Origin: an uncultured Paracoccaceae bacterium
Lineage (GTDB): Bacteria; Pseudomonadota; Alphaproteobacteria; Rhodobacterales; Rhodobacteraceae
Length of the DNA stretch: 64,000 nt
Reading direction: 5' to 3'
Assembly: GCA_937864535.1 (NCBI GenBank)
Contig: CALMJS010000034.1
Span: forward strand, 21,775-85,774
Shown here: positions 28,584 to 36,208 of the stretch, piece after piece
How the letters are laid out: each line of letters opens with the position of its first letter
Position numbering within the stretch: the stretch's first letter is position 1
The notes under the pieces: model-generated
Databases searched by the model: none
What the model was told of the DNA's origin: nothing
The model's input: only the letters and a program-made list of their open reading frames with translations
Made by a program: the position numbers and the translations under genes

Positions 28584-29309
28584 CTACTGTAGCCCGATCT
28601 GGGCCTGTGCCTCTAATCGTTGACGCAGTAGCCCGCGAAGCAGGGTAACCGCATCGCCGGTCCCGGTGCCGCTGCGCTGGCGGGTGGACAGGTCGTTCAC
28701 CGCCGCTATCAACGCATGATCACCCGCCGCCAGCGCCACGCTGGTCAGGAATTGCACAACATAGTCCAGATCCGGGGCCTGCGCCGAGGCGTCCAGAACC
28801 TCAAGGCAACGGGACAGATCATCCCTATAGGCCAATTGATCCGGCCGAATGCGCGCATCGTTGATCAGTCGCGGCCCCTTTGGTTGGCGATCCCTTGGGA
28901 GATGCCGCAACAGTTCGGCCTGGAATTGCGACAGCCGCGCAATGGGTTTGGCGATGAACCCGTCGGCACCTGCAACCGCGCCGCGCAGGGCCCCGTCAGG
29001 ATCGCCACTGGTGGCAAGGATCACATCGACGCGGGGTTGCGCCCGCGCCAGTTCCGCAATCAATGATTCGCCCGCGCCATCGGGCAGGCCAAGGTCGATA
29101 ATCACCACCGCCGGGCGATAGGTGCGCAGGTGTTGGCGGGCATGTGACAGGCTGTCAGCCCGCCGAAGTCGCGCGCCCGAATGCTGGCACATCAGGCGAA
29201 ATGCCTCGCAGGCAAAGCGGCTATCCTCGACCAACAGGATTGTCAGACCGGCGAGCGGGCGGTCCGAGGTCGCTGGACGGGTTAGGTAGTACTGATCATG
29301 GTCATCCAT
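28584..29309 (-). CDS. Response regulator with unknown C-terminal region
   Basis: 241 aa. The N-terminal receiver domain (residues ~22-140) keeps acidic Glu28/Asp29, phospho-acceptor Asp72 (VVIIDLGLPDG) and Lys121 (FIAKPIA). The C-terminal ~90 residues are helical, rich in Ala/Leu/Asp, and lack a recognisable DNA-binding or enzymatic motif. ATG 29309 has AAGGGGA upstream and is chosen over 29339. No sensor kinase is adjacent; the Flp-like 59-aa gene follows it on the same strand. Confidence 0.8.
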   Translation of the reverse strand: MDDHDQYYLTRPATSDRPLAGLTILLVEDSRFACEAFRLMCQHSGARLRRADSLSHARQHLRTYRPAVVIIDLGLPDGAGESLIAELARAQPRVDVILATSGDPDGALRGAVAGADGFIAKPIARLSQFQAELLRHLPRDRQPKGPRLINDARIRPDQLAYRDDLSRCLEVLDASAQAPDLDYVVQFLTSVALAAGDHALIAAVNDLSTRQRSGTGTGDAVTLLRGLLRQRLEAQAQIGLQ

Positions 29310-29447
29310 TTTGTTGTCCCCTTTTGGCAGGACAATCAAACGCCAGATTGGTTGATGGCCGGTTAATGGACCCGCGACGTTTGCTCATGTTGCGTCGCAG
29401 CAAGGGGCGGGCGATACAGGGGGCAAGTCACAGGAGAGGAAGCCCAA

Positions 29448-29852
29448 ATGATCGGACGATTGAACCACGTTGCCATTGCTGTGCCGGATTTGACCGCCGC
29501 CGCAGCGCAATACCGTGACACTCTGGGCGCGGTGGTCCGCGATCCGCAGGATGAGCCCGATCACGGCGTCACGGTGGTGTTTATCGAACTGCCGAACACC
29601 AAGATCGAATTGCTGTACCCGCTGGGGGAAAATTCACCGATTCAGGGCTTTCTCGACAAAAACCCGTCGGGCGGCATTCACCATATTTGCTATGAGGTCG
29701 TTGACATCATCGCAGCCCGGGACAAACTCAAGGGACAAGGCGCGCGCGTGCTGGGGACCGGAGAGCCGAAAATCGGCGCCCATGGCAAACCGGTGTTGTT
29801 CCTGCATCCCAAGGACTTTAACGGCTGCCTGATCGAACTGGAACAGGTCTAG
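29448..29852 (+). CDS. mce: Methylmalonyl-CoA epimerase
   Basis: 134 aa glyoxalase/VOC-fold enzyme that interconverts (S)- and (R)-methylmalonyl-CoA in propionyl-CoA catabolism. The metal ligands are visible: His7 (LNHVAIAVPD), His in GGIHHICYEV and Glu in GCLIELEQV. Its length is typical. AGGAGAGGAAG precedes the ATG. The DUF1467 gene follows 60 bp later, a pairing I recall in other Rhodobacterales. Confidence 0.93.
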   Translation: MIGRLNHVAIAVPDLTAAAAQYRDTLGAVVRDPQDEPDHGVTVVFIELPNTKIELLYPLGENSPIQGFLDKNPSGGIHHICYEVVDIIAARDKLKGQGARVLGTGEPKIGAHGKPVLFLHPKDFNGCLIELEQV

Positions 29853-29912
29853 GCTTGCCTCTGACAGGGTTTGGCGTATCTAACGGCAAACCCGCCATTA
29901 AAGGAACCATAG

Positions 29913-30209
29913 ATGGGACCGACATCCGCCCTCGTCCTCTTTGCCGTGATCTGGTTCATGGTGTTCTTTATCGTGCTGCCGCTGCGGCTGACCACCCAAG
30001 GCGAGGACGGTAACGTCGTGCCGGGGACCCATGTGTCCGCCCCCGCCGACGCGGGCCCGATGCTCAAGCGAAAGGCCAAGATCACGACAGTTGCCGCCGT
30101 GATCGTGTGGGGTCTGATCGCCGGCGTGATCCTGTCGGGCGTCATCTCGATCCGCGATCTGGACTGGTTCAACCGGATGTCGACGCCGGAAAACGCGCAG
30201 GGGAACTGA
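29913..30209 (+). CDS. DUF1467 small membrane protein
   Basis: 98 aa with two hydrophobic helices (ALVLFAVIWFMVFFIVLPL near the start and VAAVIVWGLIAGVILSGVI after a polar loop). It matches DUF1467, an alphaproteobacterial family of unknown function. AAGGA precedes the ATG. It follows mce and probably shares its transcript. Confidence 0.85.
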   Translation: MGPTSALVLFAVIWFMVFFIVLPLRLTTQGEDGNVVPGTHVSAPADAGPMLKRKAKITTVAAVIVWGLIAGVILSGVISIRDLDWFNRMSTPENAQGN

Positions 30210-30219
30210 TCCCCTGCCT

Positions 30220-30245
30220 TTTCACCGGCCGTTCAGCCGGTGAAA
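30220..30245. terminator. Convergent 10-bp hairpin between DUF1467 and CysZ-like genes
   Basis: TTTCACCGGC (30220-30229) and GCCGGTGAAA (30236-30245) form a perfect stem around CGTTCA. It overlaps the last codons of the minus-strand gene. The T-rich arms make it usable in both directions, but no separate T-run follows. Confidence 0.5.
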
Positions 30246-30911
30246 GAGATGCGTAAAGGTCGCCGCACCCAGAACCGGAACCAGCAGGTTCACCAGCGGA
30301 AAGGTCAGCGGTATGGCCATCAGGCAGCCCGCGATCCAGATTTGCACCATATGTCTGCTGCGCAGTTCCTGTGCGCCCGCCCGACCCAGACGTCGCATCG
30401 CGGCGAGCGTGAAATATTCACGGCCCAGCAGATACCCGTTTAGCCCGTAGAAAATAGGCAGGGCTAAAAAGGGCAAAAACGCCAGCAATATCAGCGCGAT
30501 GATATTCCCGATGATCAACACACCCAGAAAGCTGAAGGTGTCGCGCAGGCCTTCCCACAGGCCGACATGTGGCACGGTCGGCAGGTGAGGATAATGCTTG
30601 TCCTCGACCGCTTGCGCGATGTCGTCGAGAAACAGCGACGTGATGCTAGAGGCCACCGGAACCATCAGGAAAATCGACAGAAACAGCATGAGCGCCAGCG
30701 ATCCCCATGACAGCAGATCGCCGACCCATGTCACCGGGCCGATGCCGGGAATCGTGACGCTACCGGGCGCGAACCAGTCGATCAGCATCAAGAACAGGGC
30801 GTAGACCCCGACCAAGAGGGCGATCGTCAGTCCGACCCCCAAGAGCAGGACCCGCTTGAATCGCGGGTCCGGGAGTTGGCCGAGGGCCTTGAAAAAATCA
30901 GTGAGGATCAT
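30222..30911 (-). CDS. EI24/CysZ-like membrane protein
   Basis: 229 aa with four long hydrophobic regions (VLLLGVGLTIALLVGVYALFL, a mid pair around IGNIIALILLAFLPFLALPIF, and a C-terminal AIPLTFPLVNLLVPVLGAA). The EI24/CysZ fold includes CysZ sulfate permease; whether this member moves sulfate is unclear. ATG 30911 overlaps the nitroreductase stop (ATGA), so translation is coupled; ATG 30923 four codons upstream is less likely. Confidence 0.75.
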   Translation of the reverse strand: MILTDFFKALGQLPDPRFKRVLLLGVGLTIALLVGVYALFLMLIDWFAPGSVTIPGIGPVTWVGDLLSWGSLALMLFLSIFLMVPVASSITSLFLDDIAQAVEDKHYPHLPTVPHVGLWEGLRDTFSFLGVLIIGNIIALILLAFLPFLALPIFYGLNGYLLGREYFTLAAMRRLGRAGAQELRSRHMVQIWIAGCLMAIPLTFPLVNLLVPVLGAATFTHLFHRLNGR

Positions 30912-31501
30912 TCCGATTTCCAAGTGACAATCTGCGCCAGATCAGGGCGCGGACGTTCGGGGGGGACGGCGCCTTCGGTGCCGATATGGACGATCCCTGC
31001 AACCGATTCATGCGCCGCGAGGCCAAGCTGGCTCTGGACGAACTCTGGATCGTGGCTGTGCCAGCCCGAAACCCATGCCGCCGCCCAACCAGAGGCCAGC
31101 GCGGCATTGACCAGCGACAGGCAGACCGCGCCCGCGGAATACTGTTGCTCGATCACCGGAACCTTGGCCGCGGCAATCGGGCTGAACACGACAACCACAG
31201 CCAGAGGCGATGCCGCATAGGTGCCCTTGGGTTTGTCAATGTCGGCCTGAACCAGTCCCAGCCGTTCGCCCGCCGCCTGCAGCGCGTTGGCATAGGCCTC
31301 GAGTGCAGGTTTTTCGAGCACGACAAAGCGCCACGGAACCAGCGCCCCGTGGTCCGGCGTGCGGGCCGCGGCGGTCAGGATCGGCATCAGGGCATCTCGA
31401 TCCGGAGCAGGGGCCTTGATCATTTTTGCGGGACGCGACCGACGGGTCATCAGAAACTCGACGGCGGCGGCGTTATAGGCGAGGGGCGCAATCTCGGTCA
31501 T
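30908..31501 (-). CDS. Nitroreductase-family flavoprotein (YdjA-like)
   Basis: 197 aa FMN-dependent NAD(P)H oxidoreductase fold. Motifs: the N-terminal RRSRPAKMI, ARTPDHGALVPWRFVVL, AVCLSLVNAALASGWAAAWVSG, and the C-terminal GIVHIGTEGAVPPERPRP. The short N-terminus and this pattern fit YdjA-type minimal nitroreductases. Substrate unknown. It is first in a two-gene minus-strand unit with the CysZ-like protein. Confidence 0.85.
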   Translation of the reverse strand: MTEIAPLAYNAAAVEFLMTRRSRPAKMIKAPAPDRDALMPILTAAARTPDHGALVPWRFVVLEKPALEAYANALQAAGERLGLVQADIDKPKGTYAASPLAVVVVFSPIAAAKVPVIEQQYSAGAVCLSLVNAALASGWAAAWVSGWHSHDPEFVQSQLGLAAHESVAGIVHIGTEGAVPPERPRPDLAQIVTWKSE

Positions 31502-31594
31502 GGATCAATCCTTTGTCTTTGCAGTCGATATCGCCTTTGCGGCGTTAAAATTCAATGAGTGGCCCCAAGGTTGTTCACACTATAGAAGATCGCC

Positions 31595-31843
31595 ATGACA
31601 GATTTGACCCACCTTGCCCGACCCGGGGCCGAAATCGCCATCCGCGTGACGCCAAAGGCCAGCCGCGACCGAATTCTGGTCGAAGGCGATGAGATCCGCG
31701 TCTATGTCACAACCGTGCCCGAAGACGGCAAGGCCAATGCAGCCGTCCAGAAACTCTTGGCCAAGGCGCTGGGCGTGCCGAAAACGCGGCTGGTGCTGGT
31801 GCGCGGCGCGACCAGTCGGGACAAAGTGTTCCGGATCGACTGA
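31595..31843 (+). CDS. DUF167 (YggU family) protein
   Basis: 82 aa, the full length of the YggU/DUF167 family. Motifs: IAIRVTPKASRDRI, DGKANAAVQKLLAKALGVPKTRL and GATSRDKVFRI. Its function is unknown; structures of the family show a small alpha/beta fold. There is no strong Shine-Dalgarno. It converges on the 81-aa gene at 31844 with no spacer. Confidence 0.88.
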   Translation: MTDLTHLARPGAEIAIRVTPKASRDRILVEGDEIRVYVTTVPEDGKANAAVQKLLAKALGVPKTRLVLVRGATSRDKVFRID

Positions 31844-32089
31844 CTATTCTTCTTCGTCGGTCAATTGCAGGCGATACACACCCTCTGGCAGGTCCAGCGC
31901 AGCCTCCAGATCGCGCAATTGGGCGAACGACAGGGTGATCCGCTGCACGCGATCGGTGACGGGATCATATTGTTCAATCGTCACGCACTCCTCAAAGGCG
32001 TTGACGATCACGTCCTCCTGCAGGGGGGCGGGACCTTCATCCACCAGCGTGACAACGGTCGAGTCAAATTCGTGTTCGATAGTAAACAT
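31844..32089 (-). CDS. Small acidic conserved protein
   Basis: 81 aa, acidic, with a clear beta-strand start MFTIEHEFDSTVVTLVDE and a helix FAQLRDLEAALDLPEG. I recognise no domain name. ATG 32089 is the sensible start; the frame continues 500 bp upstream but runs antisense through the M48 protease gene, whose reading frame is strongly supported. It is divergent from the M48 gene with 108 bp between the starts. Confidence 0.65.
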   Translation of the reverse strand: MFTIEHEFDSTVVTLVDEGPAPLQEDVIVNAFEECVTIEQYDPVTDRVQRITLSFAQLRDLEAALDLPEGVYRLQLTDEEE

Positions 32090-32197
32090 GCGGGAATCGT
32101 AGACCTCTGCGGGCGAATTGCAAAGAGGTGTTCCCATTCGCGTGACGACTGCATGGCGGGGCTGCACGCAATGCAGAGGCCCTGATATATCGGTGCC

Positions 32198-32929
32198 ATG
32201 ATTGGTCTCTCGCTCCGCCGTTTTGTCCTGACGTTGCTGGCGCTGCTCGCCTTGGCGGGCTGTGTTTCTCCTGTTGCCCTGACCAAGATGCCATCGGCCC
32301 CCACCGTCCAGAACCCTGCGCCAAGCGCGGCCAACGCCGATATGGTCTTGGCCGTCGTGCAGGATCTGGAACCGGTGACCGAACGGATTTGTCTGGCGCA
32401 AAACCCCTATCGCAACTGCGATTTCCAGATGTTCGTGGATGACACCCCCGGCTCCGCGGCCAATGCCTATCAGACCCAGGATCGTCGGGGGCGGCCGCTG
32501 ATCGCCTTTACGACTGCGATGCTGACGACGGCGGAGAACTCCGACGAATTTGCCTTTGTTCTGGCGCACGAAGCCAGCCACCACATCCTTGGCCATTTGG
32601 ATCGCACCCGCCGCAATGCCCAGATCGGGGCCGAGATTTTCGGCGGCTTGGCCGGAGTGGCTGGCACCGGCATTCCGGATGATATTCAGGCTGCCCGCGA
32701 ACTGGGGGCCGAGGTCGCCGCACGCGCCTATTCCAAGGAGTTCGAGCTCGAGGCGGATAGGCTCGCCACGCGCATCCTGATGGCCGCCGGCTATGATCCG
32801 ATCCGCGGCGCGTATTTCTTTTCGCGGCTGCCCGATCCGGGGGATCGGTTCCTAGGATCGCACCCGGCCAACCGCGACCGGGTCGCCGCTGTCTATCAGA
32901 CCATTCAGGACGTTCAGTCCGGGCGCTGA
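32198..32929 (+). CDS. M48-family metalloprotease, lipoprotein
   Basis: 243 aa. The lipoprotein signal ends LALAGC (Cys22). The zinc motif is HEASHH in FVLAHEASHHILGH, and the third ligand is Glu in FELEADRLATR, both diagnostic of M48/HtpX-BepA-type peptidases. It is a single-domain form, probably at the outer membrane face and involved in envelope quality control. It precedes dgkA by about 58 bp. Confidence 0.87.
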   Translation: MIGLSLRRFVLTLLALLALAGCVSPVALTKMPSAPTVQNPAPSAANADMVLAVVQDLEPVTERICLAQNPYRNCDFQMFVDDTPGSAANAYQTQDRRGRPLIAFTTAMLTTAENSDEFAFVLAHEASHHILGHLDRTRRNAQIGAEIFGGLAGVAGTGIPDDIQAARELGAEVAARAYSKEFELEADRLATRILMAAGYDPIRGAYFFSRLPDPGDRFLGSHPANRDRVAAVYQTIQDVQSGR

Positions 32930-32986
32930 ACGGGCTTGCCTCCGGGGGGCAGGCTATTGCAGCCTGACCGCAAAGGGAGGACGACC

Positions 32987-33352
32987 ATGTGGAAAGAGTT
33001 CGAGCGCATCCGCCTGCGGGCCATGTGGTCATGGCAGGGCTGGACCCATGTCTGGCGGACCGAGGCGTCGTTGATGCAGTGGGTCTGGGCGAACGCGGTG
33101 TCGATCCCCTTGGCGTTGATCTTGCCGCTCTCGCCGGGCGAACGCGCCGCCATCGTGATGGGCGGGATCATGGTCTTGGCGATGGAATGCCTGAACACGG
33201 CGATCGAACGTGTTGTGGATGACATTTCCACCGAAAAGCGCGACCGCGCCGGGCAGGCCAAGGACGCGGGCAGCGCGGCTGTCGCCATCACGTCCATCGC
33301 GGTCGGTGCCGCGTGGCTCTGCGTTCTGGTGCGATTGTTGGTCCGGACTTGA
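32987..33352 (+). CDS. dgkA: Diacylglycerol kinase
   Basis: 121 aa integral membrane kinase that recycles diacylglycerol to phosphatidate. The family signature AMECLNTAIERVVDDIS is intact, with three hydrophobic helices around it. AAGGGAGG precedes ATG 32987; the longer frame from 32936 has no similarity. The stop codon overlaps a candidate regulatory box at 33349. Confidence 0.93.
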   Translation: MWKEFERIRLRAMWSWQGWTHVWRTEASLMQWVWANAVSIPLALILPLSPGERAAIVMGGIMVLAMECLNTAIERVVDDISTEKRDRAGQAKDAGSAAVAITSIAVGAAWLCVLVRLLVRT

Positions 33353-33362
33353 TCTGACGCAA
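33349..33362 (+). promoter_or_regulatory. Degenerate FNR/NnrR-type box
   Basis: TTGATCTGACGCAA: the left half matches FNR (TTGAT), the right half CGCAA is nearer to NnrR-type half-sites. Its centre is about 60 bp before ATG 33415, the same distance as the two better boxes downstream. Weak alone, supported by that spacing. Confidence 0.4.
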
Positions 33363-33414
33363 GGTCGCATTGGCCAGCACGTGGCATGGCGTCCCCAGCA
33401 AAGGCGAGGGCAAA

Positions 33415-33669
33415 ATGCATCCAATGGGCGATACCCGCGAACACTTCTGGCTGACACTCGGCATGGCAAAACGTTGCGGTGTCGATTTTGCCGAGCTGCT
33501 GCACACTGGCCAGATCAAGCAGGCGCAGTATGCCGAGTTTATTACACGTTGCCGCGGCTGTGACCGTCCGGACCACTGCCATTCGGTACTACAGGACGCC
33601 GAACGCCCCACTCCGCCCGACTATTGTTGCAACCGCGACGAATTTTCCAGACTGACCGAGAAAGTTTGA
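33415..33669 (+). CDS. DUF6455-like cysteine-rich small protein 1
   Basis: 84 aa (start ATG 33415). The conserved pattern is CRGCDRPDHC (residues ~47-56) and PDYCCN near the C-terminus, which I associate with Rhodobacterales DUF6455; the function is unknown. The clustered Cys/His could bind a metal or cluster, or act as a redox switch. It is the first of three small Cys proteins in a row and has a weak FNR/NnrR-like box 60 bp upstream. Confidence 0.7.
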   Translation: MHPMGDTREHFWLTLGMAKRCGVDFAELLHTGQIKQAQYAEFITRCRGCDRPDHCHSVLQDAERPTPPDYCCNRDEFSRLTEKV

Positions 33670-33679
33670 TCTGCGTCAA
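33666..33679 (+). promoter_or_regulatory. FNR/FnrL-type box
   Basis: TTGATCTGCGTCAA is a strong match to the TTGAT-N4-(A/G)TCAA consensus of FNR-family activators. Its centre is about 60 bp before ATG 33733. A start at +41.5 from the centre would give a ~19-base leader that still contains the AGGAGG ribosome site. Confidence 0.65.
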
Positions 33680-33732
33680 TGTCCGCTGTTGTCTCCTGCC
33701 GCAGGGTTCAGGGATGCAAGAGGAGGATGCAG

Positions 33733-33984
33733 ATGTTTGGTCTGAAAACGATGTCCGAGCGGGCAGAACTGGTGACACAAATGGCCCGCAAGGTCGACGC
33801 GGATCTGGGCGAGGCCGTGCTCGATGGCAAAATTGGTGCCAACAGCCTGCGGGCGGCGGTCGTGCAATGTGCGGCCTGTTCGGAAACGCAGGCCTGTCGG
33901 CACTGGCTCGCTACGCATGACACCGCTGCAAAGGCCCCTGACTATTGCCGGAACCACGACCTGTTCGAGGCAATTAAGTCCTAA
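33733..33984 (+). CDS. DUF6455-like cysteine-rich small protein 2
   Basis: 83 aa. A textbook AGGAGG (33721-33726) is 6 bases before ATG 33733; ATG 33727 is too close. The motif is CAACSETQACRHW followed by PDYCRNHDLF, the same arrangement as the previous gene, so the two are paralogues. It is preceded by a strong FNR-type box, suggesting induction at low oxygen or by NO. Confidence 0.75.
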   Translation: MFGLKTMSERAELVTQMARKVDADLGEAVLDGKIGANSLRAAVVQCAACSETQACRHWLATHDTAAKAPDYCRNHDLFEAIKS

Positions 33985-34175
33985 AATCAATTATATAGTT
34001 GGTATCGTTCCATTTGCGGCTCATCCTCGGATGAGGCGGTGCCGCTTTGTATATCCGAATAGTATCGCCCCATACGGTCGGACAAAAAATATTTTAGCCT
34101 GAGACTCAAATGGGGCATCGCGGCTTCCGTTAACCTATCCAGATGAAGATACGCGCGGCCAAAGGAATGACCCAA

Positions 34176-34433
34176 ATGCACTATCGCCACACGGATTTCG
34201 ATGTTGCTACGGACCCCCGGATGACACTGGTTTGCGCCGCTGACTTGCTTGGCGCGCTGAAAACCTGCAGCCGCGACGCGATCGAGACGGCTGGCAACGA
34301 AACTGTGCTGTCCAAGTGCCGGCTCTGTGCGCGGCGGTACAAACAGCACGGTTGGCTGGATGCGGAACAGAGCGTCGGAGTGTGGCAGGGCTGCGCCCAT
34401 GCGATGCGCCTGATCGACCTGATGGCCAGCTAA
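34176..34433 (+). CDS. Cysteine-containing small protein, possibly DUF6455-related
   Basis: 85 aa from ATG 34176 (AAGGA 9 bases upstream); starts at 34143 and 34167 are less supported. Cys residues sit in VCAADLL, KTCSRDAI and KCRLCARRY, then QGCAHAM. The CxxC and trailing Cys resemble the two preceding proteins, but the PDYC block is absent, so kinship is uncertain. I see no FNR box here. Confidence 0.5.
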   Translation: MHYRHTDFDVATDPRMTLVCAADLLGALKTCSRDAIETAGNETVLSKCRLCARRYKQHGWLDAEQSVGVWQGCAHAMRLIDLMAS

Positions 34434-34457
34434 GCCTTTGGGGGCTATAACCGCCCC

Positions 34458-34811
34458 ATGAACATCATCGACAACGTCATTTCCGACCGCGGGTCAAAAT
34501 ACGCCGTATCCGGCGCGGCCTGTTCCAGTGCCGAAGAGGCGAGAGCCTTTATCAAAACCCTCTGCAAAACCAAGAAATTCGCAAAGGCGACCCACAATAG
34601 CTGGGCCGTGCTGCTGCCCGATGGGCCGTTGAAGAACGACGATGGCGAGGCGGGCGCCGGCATGGTGATCGTCAGGATGCTGGAGCGCCAAGAGTTGACC
34701 GGCCATCTGATCTGCGTCACCCGCTGGTTCGGTGGCAAACATCTGGGCGGCGACCGGTTTCGCCACGTTCAGGACGCGGTGCGGATCTATCTGGACACGC
34801 TGGGCGGGTAA
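34458..34811 (+). CDS. IMPACT/YigZ N-terminal-domain protein
   Basis: 117 aa containing only the YigZ/IMPACT domain: KYAVSGAACSSAEEARAFI, ATHNSWAVLL, DDGEAGAGM and the signature VTRWFGGKHLGGDRF. Standard YigZ is about 200 aa with a second domain, which is absent here. Function unknown. It lies 24 bp after the previous gene. Confidence 0.8.
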   Translation: MNIIDNVISDRGSKYAVSGAACSSAEEARAFIKTLCKTKKFAKATHNSWAVLLPDGPLKNDDGEAGAGMVIVRMLERQELTGHLICVTRWFGGKHLGGDRFRHVQDAVRIYLDTLGG

Positions 34812-34852
34812 AATGCTGCACCTGCATCTACGACCACAAGCACAACCTCCGC

Positions 34853-34866
34853 TTGATCTCTGTCAA
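34853..34866 (+). promoter_or_regulatory. FNR/FnrL-type box upstream of cytochrome c
   Basis: TTGATCTCTGTCAA, another close match to the FNR consensus, centred about 63 bp before ATG 34923. Together with 33666-33679 it supports a shared oxygen- or NO-responsive regulon. Confidence 0.7.
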
Positions 34867-34922
34867 ACCCTTTGAGTCGCCAAGGGCGCAAGGTCTGCCC
34901 AGCAGATATCATGGAGGGTAAC

Positions 34923-35309
34923 ATGGACATCATCCGTCACACCGCTGCAATCGCGCTGGCCGTTCTGGCACTTCCGGCGCTGGCCGACAGCTTTGACACC
35001 ATCAAGGTCGAGGCCGGTCAAAAACTGTTCGACGCCGAATGCCACCGCTGCCACGCGCCCAATTCCACCGACCCGAGCTACGGCCCCTCGCTGGAAAACG
35101 TCGTGGGCCGAGGGGCAGGGACCGTCGCCGACTACGACTATTCCACCGCTCTGGCTGCCTCTGGCATCGTCTGGACCCCCGCCGCCCTGCGCGCCTGGAT
35201 GGAAGACAACACCGGATTCATGCCCGGCACCAAAATGCGCCACGTCGGCATCGAAGACCCCACGGTGCAGGATTTCATCCTGACGTATCTGGAGAGTATC
35301 TCGGGTTAA
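34923..35309 (+). CDS. Periplasmic c-type cytochrome
   Basis: 128 aa. A signal peptide ends ALA before DSFDTIK; one haem motif CHRCH (in AECHRCHAPN) and a likely axial Met in GFMPGTKM give a class I cytochrome c like c2/c550. It carries electrons in the periplasm; the partner is unknown. ATG 34923 follows a GGAGGG ribosome site. An FNR-type box upstream suggests induction at low oxygen. Confidence 0.9.
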   Translation: MDIIRHTAAIALAVLALPALADSFDTIKVEAGQKLFDAECHRCHAPNSTDPSYGPSLENVVGRGAGTVADYDYSTALAASGIVWTPAALRAWMEDNTGFMPGTKMRHVGIEDPTVQDFILTYLESISG

Positions 35310-35374
35310 GCGTTGCCCGATAATTCGATCGCCGCCTAAATCGACGTCGGTCGTAAGATACGGCGTCGATTGAT

Positions 35375-35890
35375 CTATTCGGTCGGAAACGATTCAGTGG
35401 CGTTGCTCGAATGGATTGACCCGATGGCGTCGATGAGATCAATACCAGCTAACTCAATACCGATCGCAATCACGATTAGTACAATTGTCGTTAATACTGA
35501 GGAAACAACAGTGTTAGCAACTACGTTCCAGAATTTTCCAGAAGCTTCGATTTTAGCAGCGGCTGTCTCGATCCTTCCTGTTATCGCTTCCTCTCGAATA
35601 ACCGGTCTTTCGCCATCAATGAGGTAGCCAGCATACTCACCGAGGGCGTCTTGCGCATCTTTCAGGTAGCGATCTAGCTGTGATTGAACTGCGACGCCTT
35701 TCGCAAAAGACATCTTTTCAACGTCAGTCGGCGCGCGACCGTTCTCCGCCTCAAAGGCTGCACACCAAGCCCGCTTGTGATCCTTGTAAAGTGCGTAGGC
35801 GACCAATCGCTCCACGTCATGGACGTCATCGCCAATTATTCGATCAAAGATCGGACTCTTTTGGGAGGTGGAGATTGATTCTTCTGGCAC
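35375..35890 (-). CDS. Unrecognised protein with C-terminal membrane helix
   Basis: 171 aa, GTG start at 35890. The first ~115 residues are charged and helical (DRIIGDDVHDVERLVAYALY, DRYLKDAQDALGEYAGYL); residues ~122-148 form one strong membrane helix (VVSSVLTTIVLIVIAIGIEL). I recognise no family. It overlaps the upstream small gene by 47 bp, so they are almost surely co-expressed. Base composition is A+T-richer than neighbours (codons such as TTA, AGT), pointing to recent acquisition. A weak 8-bp inverted repeat lies just downstream, at 35339-35371. Confidence 0.65.
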   Translation of the reverse strand: MPEESISTSQKSPIFDRIIGDDVHDVERLVAYALYKDHKRAWCAAFEAENGRAPTDVEKMSFAKGVAVQSQLDRYLKDAQDALGEYAGYLIDGERPVIREEAITGRIETAAAKIEASGKFWNVVANTVVSSVLTTIVLIVIAIGIELAGIDLIDAIGSIHSSNATESFPTE

Positions 35891-36050
35891 TCTCTAACTT
35901 CTTCGCAGCCGCAAGGATTGCAGCACGATAAGCGGTTCCACTTATGGTTACAAGCGTGCTGCCGGAAGATGTATTCCGAGTCGTGAAAGTTGCATCATTT
36001 GCTGATAGCGGAGCTCTCTTGCGGATGCGGTATAGCTTCTCTGCTGCCAT
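35844..36050 (-). CDS. Unrecognised small basic protein paired with membrane protein
   Basis: 68 aa from ATG 36050, which has AGGGA 8 bases upstream; longer starts at ATG 36077 and TTG 36107 exist, but the latter would put a palindrome inside the coding region. The N-terminus is Arg/Lys-rich (KLYRIRKRAP), followed by a Thr/Ser-rich stretch and a helix (GTAYRAAILAAAKKLESARR). I do not recognise it. It overlaps the membrane protein and lies in the same A+T-rich islet. Confidence 0.55.
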   Translation of the reverse strand: MAAEKLYRIRKRAPLSANDATFTTRNTSSGSTLVTISGTAYRAAILAAAKKLESARRINLHLPKESDL

Positions 36051-36088
36051 AACTGATTTCCCTAAGGCGGGCTTCATTGCCCTGTTAC

Positions 36089-36165
36089 AACTAGTAGTTA
36101 CGTCCAACTAATCCCGCTTTTTACAGGATGTCAAAGTCGATTGCGTATATTGCAACTAGTGTTGC
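36089..36165. promoter_or_regulatory. Two related palindromes upstream of the 36-kb gene pair
   Basis: AACTA-G-TAGTT (36089-36099) and GCAAC-TAGT-GTTGC (36152-36165) share the core AACTAGT and are 53 bp apart, spanning the region just upstream of the small basic gene. They look like paired operator sites in the promoter of the two-gene islet. This is inference. Confidence 0.4.
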
Positions 36166-36208
36166 TGCCTACATACACCTATTCGCCGACGGTAAACTGC
36201 GCGTGAAC

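Noticed and set aside
35339..35371. Strong terminator after the 171-aa gene
   Set aside because: Only an 8-bp inverted repeat with a 17-base loop and no T-run; mentioned but not called as a terminator.
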